A stretch of 64,000 nucleotides of DNA from Neckera pumila (GCA_963969595.1 OZ018417.1:2606501-2670500), one strand, 5' to 3'; positions 48,480 through 60,204 are shown, counted from the stretch's first letter. Notes: generated from the letters alone by a model not told the origin. A program made the numbers and translations.

Positions 48480-48682
48480 GGTCGCCCTGTTGGATCTACA
48501 CTCGCCCTAGGACCTGCGGTCGCTCCATTGGACCCCCAATTGCCCCATTAGACCCGCAGTCGCCCCATCGGACCCGCGGTCACCCCATCGGACCCGTAGT
48601 CGCTCCATCGGACCCGCAGTCGCCCCTAGGAGTGCGACTTGACCTGCACGCGCCCCAGGGTGACCGCGGGTACTTAAAAAGG
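48480..48682 (+). promoter_or_regulatory. GC-rich array and TATA-like box upstream of the kinase-like gene
   Basis: About eight units of GGACCCGCGGTCACCCCATC or close variants point towards the gene and stop about 10 bp before TACTTAAAAAGG (48671-48682), itself 150 bp from the ATG at 48832. The order array, TATA-like word, leader, ATG matches the hAT and VDW copy 2 genes. Confidence 0.6.
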
Positions 48683-48831
48683 CCCCCCCATCTGAGGTTG
48701 CCACTTTTGGCCTTGCGCATCGGCTTTCATCCACCTTGAAGTGGCTGAATGCATGCTCGTGGGCCAAGGTGTGAATTTGTAGGGGGGACCCTTTGCAAAT
48801 TTTTTTTTTGAAGTTCTCGATAGCGGCAACC

Positions 48832-50395
48832 ATGGCTACTCCAGGGAAGTCCATTTGGGATAGAGATCTTGATAATCCGGTGAGGTTCCAGGTGGAAGTA
48901 TCTACAAGTGCATCAACAAGAGGGCCCAATTCTTCTAAGCCAAAAAGCCAAAGACAGCCCACGAGAAGGATCCAACCTACCCTCCATCTCGTTATTCAAA
49001 CTTCGCGTATCAAGTTTGCTTGGAGTGGTATGAGGGCCAAACTTTACAAACTTTGGAGAGCAAGTACTTGAGGAATAAAGGGCCAGGCATTGATGCATTG
49101 AAGAGGGATTTGGAGACCCTAATTACAAAGAAATGCAAAGACTCCACCGATTATGGTGACGTGAATTTGACATACTTTGATCAATTCCAAAAATGGATTG
49201 ATAATTGTATTCAAGCATGTATATTCAACACCAAAAAATTGATGGGAGAATTGCATCCTATAGTGCCTGGATATGTTGAAAGTGATGAATCCAAGGATTT
49301 TCGCAAGCTAATGGAGTGGTGGCAAACAACAGCAAAAAAACTTTCAAAGGGTGAATCGAGAGGGTATGGGTGGCAAACGGACGCTTTGAAGGCTGCATTG
49401 TCTCAAGATGGTGGATCATGTGTCTTATGGATCTACTCTACAGTGAAGGTAGTTCCCCTCACTGGATATGACAATCAAGGTAGGTATGGAAAGGTGCGCA
49501 AGGTATATTTTGAAGGAATGAATACCATCCCACCGACTGTACAATTTGTTGGAAAAGTGTCCAAGGCCCAAAATTTGGGTGCTTCGAGGGTGGAACGGTC
49601 TACAAAGGCCTTAGTGTGTTCTTTAAATCACCCGCCATCATCAAATTTTTGGCTATCCATGCTAATACAATGGAGGCATACACGTTGTGGTGGAATGGAG
49701 GTCATTTGCGCAAATTAATTGGGCTCAATGACAAGGTGGTGGCACATGCAGAGTGGCATGAAATTAAGTTGGTCAAGGAACTTCGAGATGACCAGAAGAA
49801 AGAAATTACTCTGTATCGAAGGCACAGGGCTAAGTTGGCATGGGCCCTAGTTTATGTGATGAGTCTTGTGCACAATTCAGGGGTGCTACACAATGACTTG
49901 TCCCCCATGAATATTTTGATCCACTATCCTGGATATTCAGACGAGGTTATCAACATCGGGATTTGTGATTGGGGAGTTGCAAGTCGTATTAAGGAAGGAG
50001 CCCTTTTGCATTACGGTTATCAAACTGAGACTAAAAGGCATGAGTTGATGTCGGGGAAATGGTGGGTGGCTCTAGAGTTGTTCTATCAATATGGGCCGAA
50101 AAATTCAGCAACTAGTCTTGAAAAGGTTCGACCTCAATATCAATATACGGTCAAATCAAACTCATTTTCTATTGGGAAATTGTGCCAAGCAATGAAGATT
50201 CAGAACATTGTTGAAGTAGATCAGGACCTATTCCCCCATCAAGATGGTTTAAGGTACTTTGCAATGAAGGTACGGGAGCTTTTTCGTGCAGAAGTGGATA
50301 AAAGAGCAACATGTTTCCAAGTGGTGGACTCGCTCATGGGCAAACCATGGTTCATGAAGCCCCCCGAATTTGTTTTCCGCGACTCTGTTGTATAG
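48832..50395 (+). pseudogene. Protein-kinase-like gene in transposon context, two frameshifts
   Basis: The ATG at 48832 starts MATPGKSIWDRDLDNPVRF. The frame shifts near 48940, runs through a 130-residue helical N-terminal region, and shifts again near 49560-49580. Kinase landmarks are present in order: a glycine-rich loop GRYGKVRKV (about 49474), a beta-3-type lysine in VQFVGKV, a helix-C-like AEWHEIKLVKE, the catalytic loop HNDLSPMNIL (49889), a DFG equivalent ICDWG (49961), and a WWVALELF segment in the APE position. HRD is HND and DFG is DWG, but Asp, Asn and Asp of the active site are kept, so the ancestor may have been active. The gene ends at TAG 50393. GC-rich repeats and a TATA-like box lie upstream, as for the neighbouring transposon genes. 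Substrate and family are unknown. Confidence 0.65.
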
Positions 50396-50808
50396 TAGCA
50401 TAGGTTGTTATAACTTGTAGTAGAGTAGTAGGACTATAAATGTTGGCATAGTTGAGTGTCAGGTTTTTTGATATATCCTTGTAATTATATAAACATATTT
50501 TAATACGAAGTACAATTTTTGCAAAAGTAGAAAGTAATGTGCATGACTTTGCACCTCCCCCCAATTGTTTTTTCCATTGAAAATTCTGCCAAATAATAAA
50601 TTGTCTAAATATAGTCCGTTTTAAGTGAAATTACATATGAAGGCAGAACCCCTTTTGTATAATAACATGTCCAAAGTTCCTTGTTCATAATTCTAATTTT
50701 ATAATTTTTGAGAGTGCTTCTGAGGGTTGCCAAAAACTTTTGGTGTCATTGTAAGTAGTGGAATCTTTAAACTAAGTTCAATTTTGAAAATGTGGATTAA
50801 ATTTTTTA

Positions 50809-51675
50809 CCCGTAAAGGACCAAGGCATTTCTTCCATGAAAAGACAATGGAAAGTGCCATTTCTATTGCAAAGCAAAAAAAATTTAGAAATTATTCCTTT
50901 TTGCATATCTAACTGTAGGATCTTGTACTACACTAGTACAAGAATGTGTAGAAGAAATTTCAAAAACTTTCACCGCATACATTGCAAGATATTTGCATTG
51001 GAAGTGTAAAAAAAAAGTTTTTTGGCACCTTTTTCAACTAGAATATTTGGCTTTGAATCTTCTGAACTTATATTTTTTGCATGAAAGATGATGTGTTCCT
51101 AGTATTTTATGTTGAGTAGTTAAGTTGAGAATCTAGGAAAAAAATATTAGGAAAAAAACACTTATTTTTTCTCATTAAATTTTTTTAAAATAACAGTACA
51201 TTCAAGATTGAAGAGAATAGTACATTGTAAATAGCTTCAAGAAGGAATCCACACACAATAATCCCAATGGTTAGATTGTTGTAACATGCAAACTAAATCC
51301 TATCTTACAATTATTTTCAAAAAATTATTCAATTGCATTAAAAAACTAGTTCTATAAATTATTTTTTCAAGAAGATGCTTAGATTGCCCAAGAAAATATG
51401 ATTGTCTATAACTTTCTTAGAACTAGTCCAAATAGAATGAATCAAAGCTTCACATGTAGACAAAAATATTGTTTTTCAAGAATTTTTGTTTTTTTAATTT
51501 ATTTCGACTTTATGTGATTTTCCTTTTGTTGCTCACCAAACTCTAATTTTTCTTGTTGTACTACAACTTTTGCTTTGGGGCACCGATTGAAAAAAAATAT
51601 ATATATTCACAAAGCTCTTGCACAATTGCACAACCTCAAAATATCCCAATAAATTCTACAAATACTATATGTGTT
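50809..51675 (+). mobile_element. Degenerate TTAA-type element copy
   Basis: It starts with a decayed terminus (TTAC then CCGTAAAGGACCAAGGC). It carries the family's internal words (actacactagtacaag near the left; acaacttttgcttt and gcaccgattgaaa near the right) that also occur at 19.8-20.3 kb and, inverted, at 60.2-61.06 kb. The right terminus is not clear. No gene inside. Confidence 0.5.
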
Positions 51676-51779
51676 TTTAGTCTAATTAGAAGTAGTCTTT
51701 AGCATGTGAAGTGAAACATGGTAGGCATGCGACCCACGGTTGCTGTAGACCCATGCTACTCTGGACCAACGGTTCTAAA

Positions 51780-52395
51780 GTTTAGCCCCTAAATGCCAAA
51801 GGCCTATTTTGAGCCTCTCTAAATTTGCTTTATATTGAACCAGAAGCCAACATTTTGATAAGTCTGATCAACTATTTTTAAATTGTAACCATGCAAATTC
51901 AAACTAGACATATTAGAGATCACATAGGAAGAGAAAAACAGGATAACGTCACTTATAAGTTGGAAGATTATAGAGATTGACCATGAGGGTGTTAAACCTA
52001 TGAAAAAATTTAAATTCACTTTTAACAAGTCAAATCTAAAAAGTTGGTGACCCAAAGGATATGAAGCTTAGCAGCCTAATATGAATTCCTTTAATCACTT
52101 TATGGCTTCTCAAAATGTACTCTACAATTTTTTTAAATGAATTTTGAATGTGATTTTTTCTTCAAGTCCTATTATATTTGAGGCTCATTTACAAGAGCTC
52201 TTAACTCTACAGGAAGTCAAGATTGCAATGTATACCCTTGCACAAAACCTGGAATAGAAAAATCACTATCATTTATTTGGAAGATCGGATGTTTGATGAT
52301 GAAACTAAACTTCACGAAGAATCTTTCAAAAAAAATTTTTTTTATAAAATAGAAAATAATTAGGTTTTAATTAGCTTCAAAGTTATGAAAAGAAC
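51780..52395 (-). repeat. Dispersed composite repeat, inverted copy
   Basis: The reverse complement carries the two modules seen at 46.2-47.5 kb (aacttataagtgacgtt-like; tttgtgcaagggtatac). Its edge, TTTAGCCCCTAAATGCC, resembles the TTAA-type terminus, which hints that the composite repeat is itself an old member of that class. Confidence 0.5.
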
Positions 52396-52614
52396 AAAGG
52401 GCCATTGAATCATGCACTCCCCATTTTTTTTAAATTTAAAGGGTGCATTAACGAATGGTCCACCAAATCGCGCACTCCCTAATGTATTTAGTTATTTTAA
52501 GGGTGCATTAACATAAAGGCAAGAGCTCATGAAATCCCCACATTTTTTTTAAAAGGGTGTTACACCATATTTTGGTCCCTCGGGCATTTAAGATTTTGGT
52601 GCCTACGTGTGTTT
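52396..52614 (+). other. Short direct repeats before the GC-rich array
   Basis: Three AAGGGTG words follow T-tracts (52439, 52499, 52553), the first two continuing as AAGGGTGCATTAAC. Nothing codes. Confidence 0.4.
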
Positions 52615-52820
52615 TATCCAGGACCCGCGGTCGCCCTTGGACCCGCGGTCGCCCCTGGACCCATGGTCGCCATGGAACTCGAGAATTGTTTTGTTTGAAT
52701 AGCCCTAGCCCACAACACCCGAGGTCGCCCCAACATTTGCGCTCGCACCAACACCCGAGGTCGCCCCAAAACACGCAGTCGCCCCGATTTCGTTACCTGC
52801 ACGCTCCCCAAAGCGACTTC
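52615..52820 (+). repeat. GC-rich upstream repeat array, VDW copy 3
   Basis: Seven to eight units point towards the gene (GGACCCGCGGTCGCCCTTGG, then decayed ACACCCGAGGTCGCCCC). They are followed by a CGGGTACTAAAGG word homologous to the CGGGTACTTAAAAAGG after the array at 48.48-48.67 kb. Confidence 0.7.
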
Positions 52821-54067
52821 GGGTACTAAAGGAAGTTACCTGGACTGTAAGTTACCACTTCCTCCTTTGCTCATTGTCTGTCAACCACCTAGTGGCTGAT
52901 TGCTTGGACATGAGTTGGGCTTGAGTTTGTAAGGGGATATTATATCCTTTTGCACCTCAATTTTCTCTACGGTCTTACTTGGACACTCACTTCCCGACAC
53001 ATTTCCAAACTTGATTGCCATTGTGAATGTGAAAGATTGCATTTTTGTAAATGTGAAGTACAATTTATTTGTAGTTTGACTTTGATATAGTAAGGGCGGC
53101 TCCTTCTTGTAATCGACATAGACACAGGGTATATTAGTATTGATAGTCTAATTTTCAGCACCCTAGCACTAGGTCCTAAACCATAGACAACAAGCCACCA
53201 CCATTGCTCCTTCGTACCCTTGAAATCCTTACTGCGAAGCAGAGAAAGGAGATTCGTGACAAGAATCGACTACGAGCCAGGAAGAAGCACAAAAAGCTTG
53301 TGGCAATCTTGACTAATCCCAAGATCAAGGCATTCAAGGGGTGGAGAACTGAACCTGAACCTTGGAGTTATGCAACGGTTAAAAAATATGTGGATTGGTG
53401 CCACATCTCCAAGTTGTTTCCATGGTACTGTCATCGTAAACATCTAAATACCAACAAGGCAAATCTTGCATACTGCAAGAATATAGCCTTCAAGCGCAGA
53501 TGTTGTGAGGTATGGTTTACTTTGTACTTGAAGAACAAGACGTATCGCAACAATGATTTCAGTTTCCTTCTAGCCCAAATGGTGTATACAGAACTAATAT
53601 TGAAGAAGGAGGTGGACTGGACAACTCTAAAGGAGCTTCCTGTTGGTATCTGTGAGTATTTTGATCTCCACCCAAGAGACCAAACAAGCACAACCAGGTT
53701 CTATAGTAATTTAGTGAATTCTACGGGTGATTAGCTGTAGTAAACGAGCTACCTTCCAAGCAATGGAGCTTTTTTACCACAAGTGTGAGTAGCTAAGTAG
53801 AAGTTGAAGGATGATTGATTTAATTCTAAGTTTTTTCCTAGTTTGAAGTATTATCTTATCCTAAGCATTCAATTGTCGTTTAATTAAGTCATTTCTATGT
53901 GAATTCTAATCTGGAATACGTTTTGCTGTACTTGGAACTTTACTTTTCTATCAAATTTAAGTTTTTATTCTATCTTCCTTTGTTAATCAACCTTTATCCA
54001 GTTTCTATTATTACTATTCTGATTTGATTTAAAGAATTAAGGATTAGTTCAAATTTGCAAAATCTTT

Positions 54068-54500
54068 GGTAAAATTTGACCGATTTAGCGATTCATCAAA
54101 CTTTACCTTAAGTTTTATTCCTTTTGGTAAATTATTTTATCTCTTCTTCTAAAATTTTCTACCTTCGTTAAAAATTCAATTACTCAATAGTTAAAAAATT
54201 TTAGTAAATTTTCACCGATTGACGGTTCTTCAAAATTTACTTTGATTTTTACTTCTTCTTGTTAAATTATTCTAACTTTCTATTTTTTGCTAAATGTTCT
54301 TTTATTTGATCTAAAGTTAAAAGTTCGTTGGTAAATTTTGACCGATTAACGGTTCATCAAAATTTACCTTGAGGTTTTTATTCCTCTTGGTAAATTATTT
54401 TAACGCTTCTTCTAAATTTCTACCCTCAATAAAAGTTCAATTACTTAAGGTAAAAAAGTTTAGCAAATTTTGACTGATTTAGCGGTTCATCAAAATTACT
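54068..54500 (+). repeat. 130-bp tandem repeat with a 40-bp hairpin in each unit
   Basis: Four units carry inverted-repeat cores at 54068-54107, 54203-54241, 54330-54368 and 54462-54500. Each core has arms of the GGTAAATTTTGA and TCAAAATTTACC type around CCGATTAACGG. The units are diverged but the arms are kept, so the fold may be selected or the repeat may be an old structured element. Confidence 0.75.
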
Positions 54501-56235
54501 CTAGATTTTACCCCTTTTTGAGATAAATGTAAATTCCTAATTACTTTTGACTTTCTTCCTACTAATCTTTCCTGTTAATTTCTAAGGTAAATAATTGATC
54601 AATTTTACAACAAGTTGTGGTAAAATTCCAATAGTTAATTCCTTTTTTTTTACTTCTACTGGATTGATTAAATTAAAATGACGGGGTGATTATTTTCTTT
54701 TATCGTGGAAATTAAAAACCAAGGTTAACTTTTTAAATCCAAAGTAAAGGTTGTTTAGGTGAAATTCTAATTCTTATTTACTTTGGAAGAAAAAACTTAA
54801 CTTGAGTTTAATCCTTTTGGGGATTCTACTTTAAATTTCTAACGTTGTAATTTTCTTCTCAATCTCCTACTCTAATTTGGATCCTAAATTCCTTTAGAAT
54901 ATCCTTTGGATGATTTCCTAATTTTTCATTTGTTTCTTGCGTGGATTTCATTCTCTCACTACTTTCCCAATTTTTATTGGATTTTTATGTTTTATATCTT
55001 TTCGGAAAGCTACAAGAAATTCCTACTTGATTTTGAATTCTAATAATACTAAATAAATTCTTCTAAGGTTTGATACTAATTCCTATTTTCGGCTCTAGAT
55101 TTTAAAGCAAATCAAAATTAATTAAAAATCAAAACACAATTAGGGAGTGAGAATTAAGCACATACTTTGGAATCGTTGACGGTCTCATGCTCCATTTGGA
55201 TTGTGAAATTCATCCCTTGTTGGTGTGCTCCCTCCACGTTTTGTATATATTCGATTCTTGATATTGGAAAAAATGGTCGTTCACTAGTTATTCCACAATT
55301 TCCTTTCCTTATTCCAATTGTAATTAGTTAATTCTCCTTGTTATCTTGATGTTGTCTTTTTCCGTACTAATTTAATCCCAAGATGTCCTAATTTTCTTCT
55401 CTTTTAAAAGTCTAAGGTAATGTTTTGGATTTGTTCTAATCTTTTTAATTTTAGTCTTCTATATTCTATCTTAATACTAAATAAGTTGTATTTTTATGGT
55501 TTCCTATATTTCTTTTTCTGGGACTTTAAGTTTATCTAAAGCAAATCTCAAATGATTCCAATCTCTAAATGGTCCAAAATGTTTTATAAGTCAAATTTTA
55601 GCAAATTAACTTATTCTAAATTTTTCTATGGTTTAAATAATTCTAGAAGTATTCTTAATGATCTATTGTTTTTTCCTATGGTGATATCTTTTCTTTCCAC
55701 TAAAGTCTTTAGTTTTTCAAAGGCAAATCTTTAAAAAAATATAAACTTTTGGAACATTGGTTAGACTATTAGGGAAGTCAAATTTTAGTCACTAAATGGT
55801 TTCTAAGTCTTTCCTAAATTTAACTAATTTCTAGAACCATTAGCAAGTCAATCATTATTTTGTTTTTTATTTGTTGACTTTAATTCCCACCTTAAATTAT
55901 GTCAAAGATTTGATTTTTTATTCAAAAAGAGAACTTACCTTGACTTTTTGGGACCTTCTCCTTCTTCTTCCACAAACTTTGTATTAGTCTTTGATTTGTT
56001 TCCAATTTGCACCTCACTCCTTATGCTTCACAAAAATTTGTAGCTGATGACTCAGTTTGATTTTCTTCCAAATGCTTGAAGGATGTAGTGCTGTGAGAGC
56101 CTGAAAGTATGAGAGAATTTGGAGGCAACCAGGTGCTAGAAGACTGGGGATGAGTTATTATTCTTGTGCTTGGAAAGATATCGCAGGTGAGTTGACTTCT
56201 GAATGAGATCACCCTCTCTGGCTTACAAGCCAAAT
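54501..56235. other. T-rich intronic or inter-block DNA
   Basis: T-rich on the plus strand, with no supported gene. Short open frames near 55.6 kb and 56.1 kb lack any recognisable feature. Confidence 0.4.
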
Positions 56236-56495
56236 TTCAGACTTTTTTTGGCTTTAAGCAAAATTTCAGGCTTCTTTTGGCTCTAAGCAAAATTTCAGGC
56301 TTCTTTTGGCTCTAAGCAAAATCTCAGACTTCTTCTAGCTCTAAGCAAAATTTCAGGCTTCTTCTGGCTCTAAGCAAAATCTCAGACTTCTTCTAGCTCT
56401 AAGCAAAATTTCAAGCTTCTTCTGGCTTCTAAGCAATTTTCAGATTTCTTTTGGCTCTAAGCAATTTTCAGGCTTCTTCTAGCTCTAAGCACTGA
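56236..56495 (+). repeat. 28-29-bp tandem repeat
   Basis: About nine units of CAGGCTTCTTTTGGCTCTAA followed by GCAAAATTT, with TTTTGG/TTCTAG variants. No long coding frame crosses it cleanly. Confidence 0.9.
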
Positions 56496-58927
56496 AATTT
56501 TTTAAAAGGTACCGATATCACCTAGAATTTATTATGCTAGGATATAGTTCAAAGAACTAAGCTTGGTGTTCAGATTTTGCAAAAAATAAAACCAAAGGGG
56601 GCCCGTAGGCATCCTCTCCGTGTTTGGTTTTATGATACAAGATGATGGGTGACTAGTATGGCTTGGTCAAGGCAGTCTGACCGGCTAGTTCTCTTGGCTC
56701 TGGCTAGTTCACCGGTCCGGCTTCTAGCTGGTTCTCTTGGGCTCTGGCTAGTTACCGGAGACTTGATATTTCTTAAATTCAGAACCTCGGCTGTTACTTT
56801 GCCACTAATTGGGGTCCCTCAGGGACCCTTTTAACCAAAAACTAACTTGGAAACTTCTAAGGCTTGAGGCCGTATTCTAAAGGATAACTAACACACTATC
56901 TTTTTATGGTTTTGACAATTTTTTCTAAAACAATTTCTCTCAGAGGCAAAGCTTCGCTGTATTGGGGAATAATTCCCCAAAAGTATAACAAAAGAAACTC
57001 AAATGTTAGTGATTAAAAGTTAAGTCCAGGAGTGAAGCTTTGTCATATTGGGGTTTTTGGCCCCAAATTTTGGACAAGTCTACTAGCGGTTAGTATTGTG
57101 AGGGTTGGTGCTCACCCAACTCACTCCAAATGACAACAAATACTCTGGACCACGTCTTCCCACGTCTAGGCTTCAGGGGAAATTTTCTACAACCCAAAGG
57201 GTGTGAAATTCCACTCCAAAAAAGCTCAATTGGAAGTGATTAGTATGTCACAGATTCAAAATATGAAATCCAAGGGTTCTAACTACCGGCGTCGCCGAGA
57301 TTCGGTTGGAATATCCCTGGTATTAGTACTAAAAATTAAGGTGAAGGAAGCAATTGCACAAAATATGCGTTAGCAGTGATTCAAAGAGACCCCAACGTCC
57401 TTTGAATGGCACCAAAAATCAAACAAAGAATGGAATTCAAGACTCTAATGCAATAAAAGCAAGGTTTTTGATTCCAGACCAAAAACTCAACAATTGCCAA
57501 CGATTTTGGCAGAATAACAAAGCAAGAATCCAGAGCCTGGTGTCGGCTCAATTAACATAAAATGAAGAAAAGGGGTGCAAAGGGAGTCGGTGGGAGCCCT
57601 TTTATATGTTTTCAGAGCTGCCTCCCATTTACCTCCTTTTACTCTAAATAATACCTACGTAAACTAAAATAATATCTAAGTAAATTAAAACTACCAATTA
57701 CTACGCCTAATTCTACCTTACAACTGAATGGGCTATATCTTTTAGAGAAAAGCTCCAAATGAAAAACGGTTTGCAGCGTTGGCTCCAGAAGACCCTTTTT
57801 AGTCTAGAAATCCCCTAACCCCCTACTCCTAAGTCGATTTTCTTCATAAAAGATAGTGTTTTCCAACTTAGTGAAAAAGGTGGAAAATCCAACTCTTGGA
57901 GTTTATAACTTTTGCTGATTTTAACTAGCCAGGGTTGTCCAGAAGGTCCAAAAATGTCAAAAAAGAGTTGCTATTGACTTAAATTCGGACTTTGTCAGCT
58001 CGTGATTTGCCAGTCCATCCGCAGAATGTTTTGGAATTCCGTTAAATTCCGTTAGCACCGTTAATTTGGGTAGAAAATCGATGTCGGAATGTCGTGAAAC
58101 TTGATTAGGCTCTTATTCAAACTAAAATACACTATCCTAATTTTTAGTGGGATTTTACCATTACTAGATTAATTTCTATGAATTTCTTAATCCATGGTAA
58201 TTTTGGTTGACTTCCCAGGGAGTCATCTCCTGCAATTTGGGAAATTACGAAATAATTTGGGTAGCTTCTAGGAAGTTTCCAAATACTTTTTGCAAAATTC
58301 CAACCCAAATTGGTACTTACTCAAGGAGAAATAAATTCCTATCTTCTGATTTCAATTTCTTTACAAAAGAATCTTCCTCGTATGAGGGAATCTTGGCAAT
58401 CCGTCTTCGCCATTACGCTCCTGGCATGTTTCTAAGTCAGAAAAACCTCTCTCCATGTCGCGGTCACCTCCTCGTGATTTTTAATGAATTTTGGCTTAAA
58501 AAGTCTTGCGGAGCAACTATTTACCAGTATTTTCTTTCAAGCTCGGTTTTCACCCAAACTCCTCTCGTGGGCTTTCTAAGTTATTGGTAAACTATAATGA
58601 CCTACATTTACTATTTTTAGCCAATTCACTATTTGTATGCATCTTCGTGGTAAAAATTCTTTGTAAATTCTATCAGTATTCTAATATTCGGGTGTAGGTT
58701 GGAATTAGAACTCTCCCAATTCCTATATGGGCTCTCATTTATCCATTTCTATTGCTAGAACTTAGGAAAGAGCACAGATTCAAATGGTTTTGATGCTTTG
58801 GGGGGTTTTCACTCAACATGTATTATTCTATCTCAATTATTCATAAAGTAGTATAACTGGTCAATTTGATAACAATTTACTCATTAAAATAAGTAAAAAG
58901 CAAAAAAATTTAGACTCTGAGTTCTAG
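56496..58927 (+). other. Non-coding remainder of the VDW copy 3 interval
   Basis: Direct CTAGTTCnCCGG-type repeats at 56680-56760 and two similar GAAGCTTnGnCnTATTGGGG segments (about 56945 and 57030) suggest old repeat-derived DNA, possibly LTR fragments, but no paired LTRs or primer-binding site are recognised. The open frame at 58207-58590 has no recognised domain. Confidence 0.4.
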
Positions 58928-60204
58928 GTGACAACCTTGGGGCTCGCAGTATCCGTCCAGAGAAAGCCAAATTATTTGGGATAGAATTACCCAACAATTG
59001 GCAAACTTTTGTGCGACCCATGAAGCTTGGAAAGTCAATTGTTCCCAATGAACAGGTAGTGTGGTCGGCTATTTCAAGCAATGATGAGCATACTCATGAA
59101 TATGACAGGTATACTTTTGTGAGTGAAGATGAAGATATTTCCATGGAGGAAGCAGAAAAGGCATTCTTGGAAAGAACAGATCAAAAGGGGAAAAGGATTG
59201 AGGACCCTATAATAATTGAAGAAGAAGAAAGAAAGGCATTCTTGGAGAGAGCTAATCAGAAGGGGAAAGGTGTTGAGGACCCTATGAAAATTGAAGAGGA
59301 AGAGCAAAGTGGTGGTAGAAGTGATTCTGAGGATGATGAAGACATCTTTCTTGCAAAAGTATAAAGCGTGAAGTTGACTTTGAAAGCTAAGAAAGAAGAA
59401 TTGAAGAGTTTGAAGGAGGGTGAGGCTAATCATGGCTTCATGGATGATTTGAAGCTGAAGTTGAAGTCTATAACTAAGGCCATTGAAGAGAATGATAAAG
59501 ATTTTGATGCTTTCAAGACCAACCGCAATTTGTACTTGAAGAAATATACAAGCGGAAAGACCTACGTAATGGATGAGCATATGGTATGGGAGTCAAAACT
59601 TGAAACCCTTCAACGTAGACGTCAGGTGGTAGAGCAGAAAAGGCGAGCCATGAATCTTGAAATAAAAGAAAAAGAAAAAGAATATCTCGATATTGCTGTG
59701 CAACATGCCTCACAAACGAACCTTTTGGCTTCAGACCCTATGTATAGAGAGAAGAATGGAGAATTACAAATGCTTCGGGAGCTGGTGAAGTTCCATGAAA
59801 AACAATTGGCAAGTATGAAAGATGAGGAGCGTAAATTGGTTGCTGAGTGTGAGTACTATACAGCGTGGAAAAAGTGAGCTTTCAATACCTTTGGGAAAGA
59901 AGATGATTACGATGAAGAAGAAACGCAGCTTGAGCCGAGGATGAGTGACTTCATTATCAGATGAATAAGTCACAATTAATCAGGAGTACAATTGTAAAAA
60001 ACATTGTGGGAAAACAATTTTCTTTGATGTAATGTACTCTTGTCTTGTGTATGTCAAATAAACAAATGAGTAAAATGTTTCAAAGGCAACATACAGACTA
60101 CAGTGCACATGGTCCAAGCTTTGAACCTTTAAAGTTCTATTGTAATATTGTCCCCTTGGGGACAAGGCAAATTTAGGGCAGGTATCTATGACCTCAATTT
60201 TTAA

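Larger units (their letters stand above)
53183..59964 (+). pseudogene. VDW-motif coiled-coil protein, copy 3, split by a 5-kb interval
   Basis: The N-terminal exon (to about 53730) reads DNKPPPPLLLRTLEI and then the conserved domain: WSYATVKKYVDWCHISKLFP, ANLAYCKNIAFKRRC, AQMVYTELILKKEVDW. No in-frame ATG precedes it; ATA at 53183 sits where ATG would be expected, a possible G-to-A loss. The C-terminal part resumes after an acceptor (gagttctag) at 58928 with RSIRPEKAKLFGIELP, an acidic region with two similar units (EKAFLERTDQKGKRIEDP; RKAFLERANQKGKGVEDP), TAA 59362, a long coiled coil and TGA 59875, ending at 59964. Domain order equals copy 2 (VDW domain, acidic linker, coiled coil), which supports treating the two blocks as one gene. 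The 5.2-kb separation may be an intron enlarged by insertions. Confidence 0.5.

Noticed and set aside
56496..57600. LTR retrotransposon
   Set aside because: No pair of long direct repeats, primer-binding site, polypurine tract or pol-type coding sequence could be recognised.
861..59964. A reassigned genetic code (TAG/TAA as Gln)
   Set aside because: TGA stops occur at Arg-like positions as well, frameshifts accompany the stops, and the genes that carry them are transposon copies. Decay explains all of it.
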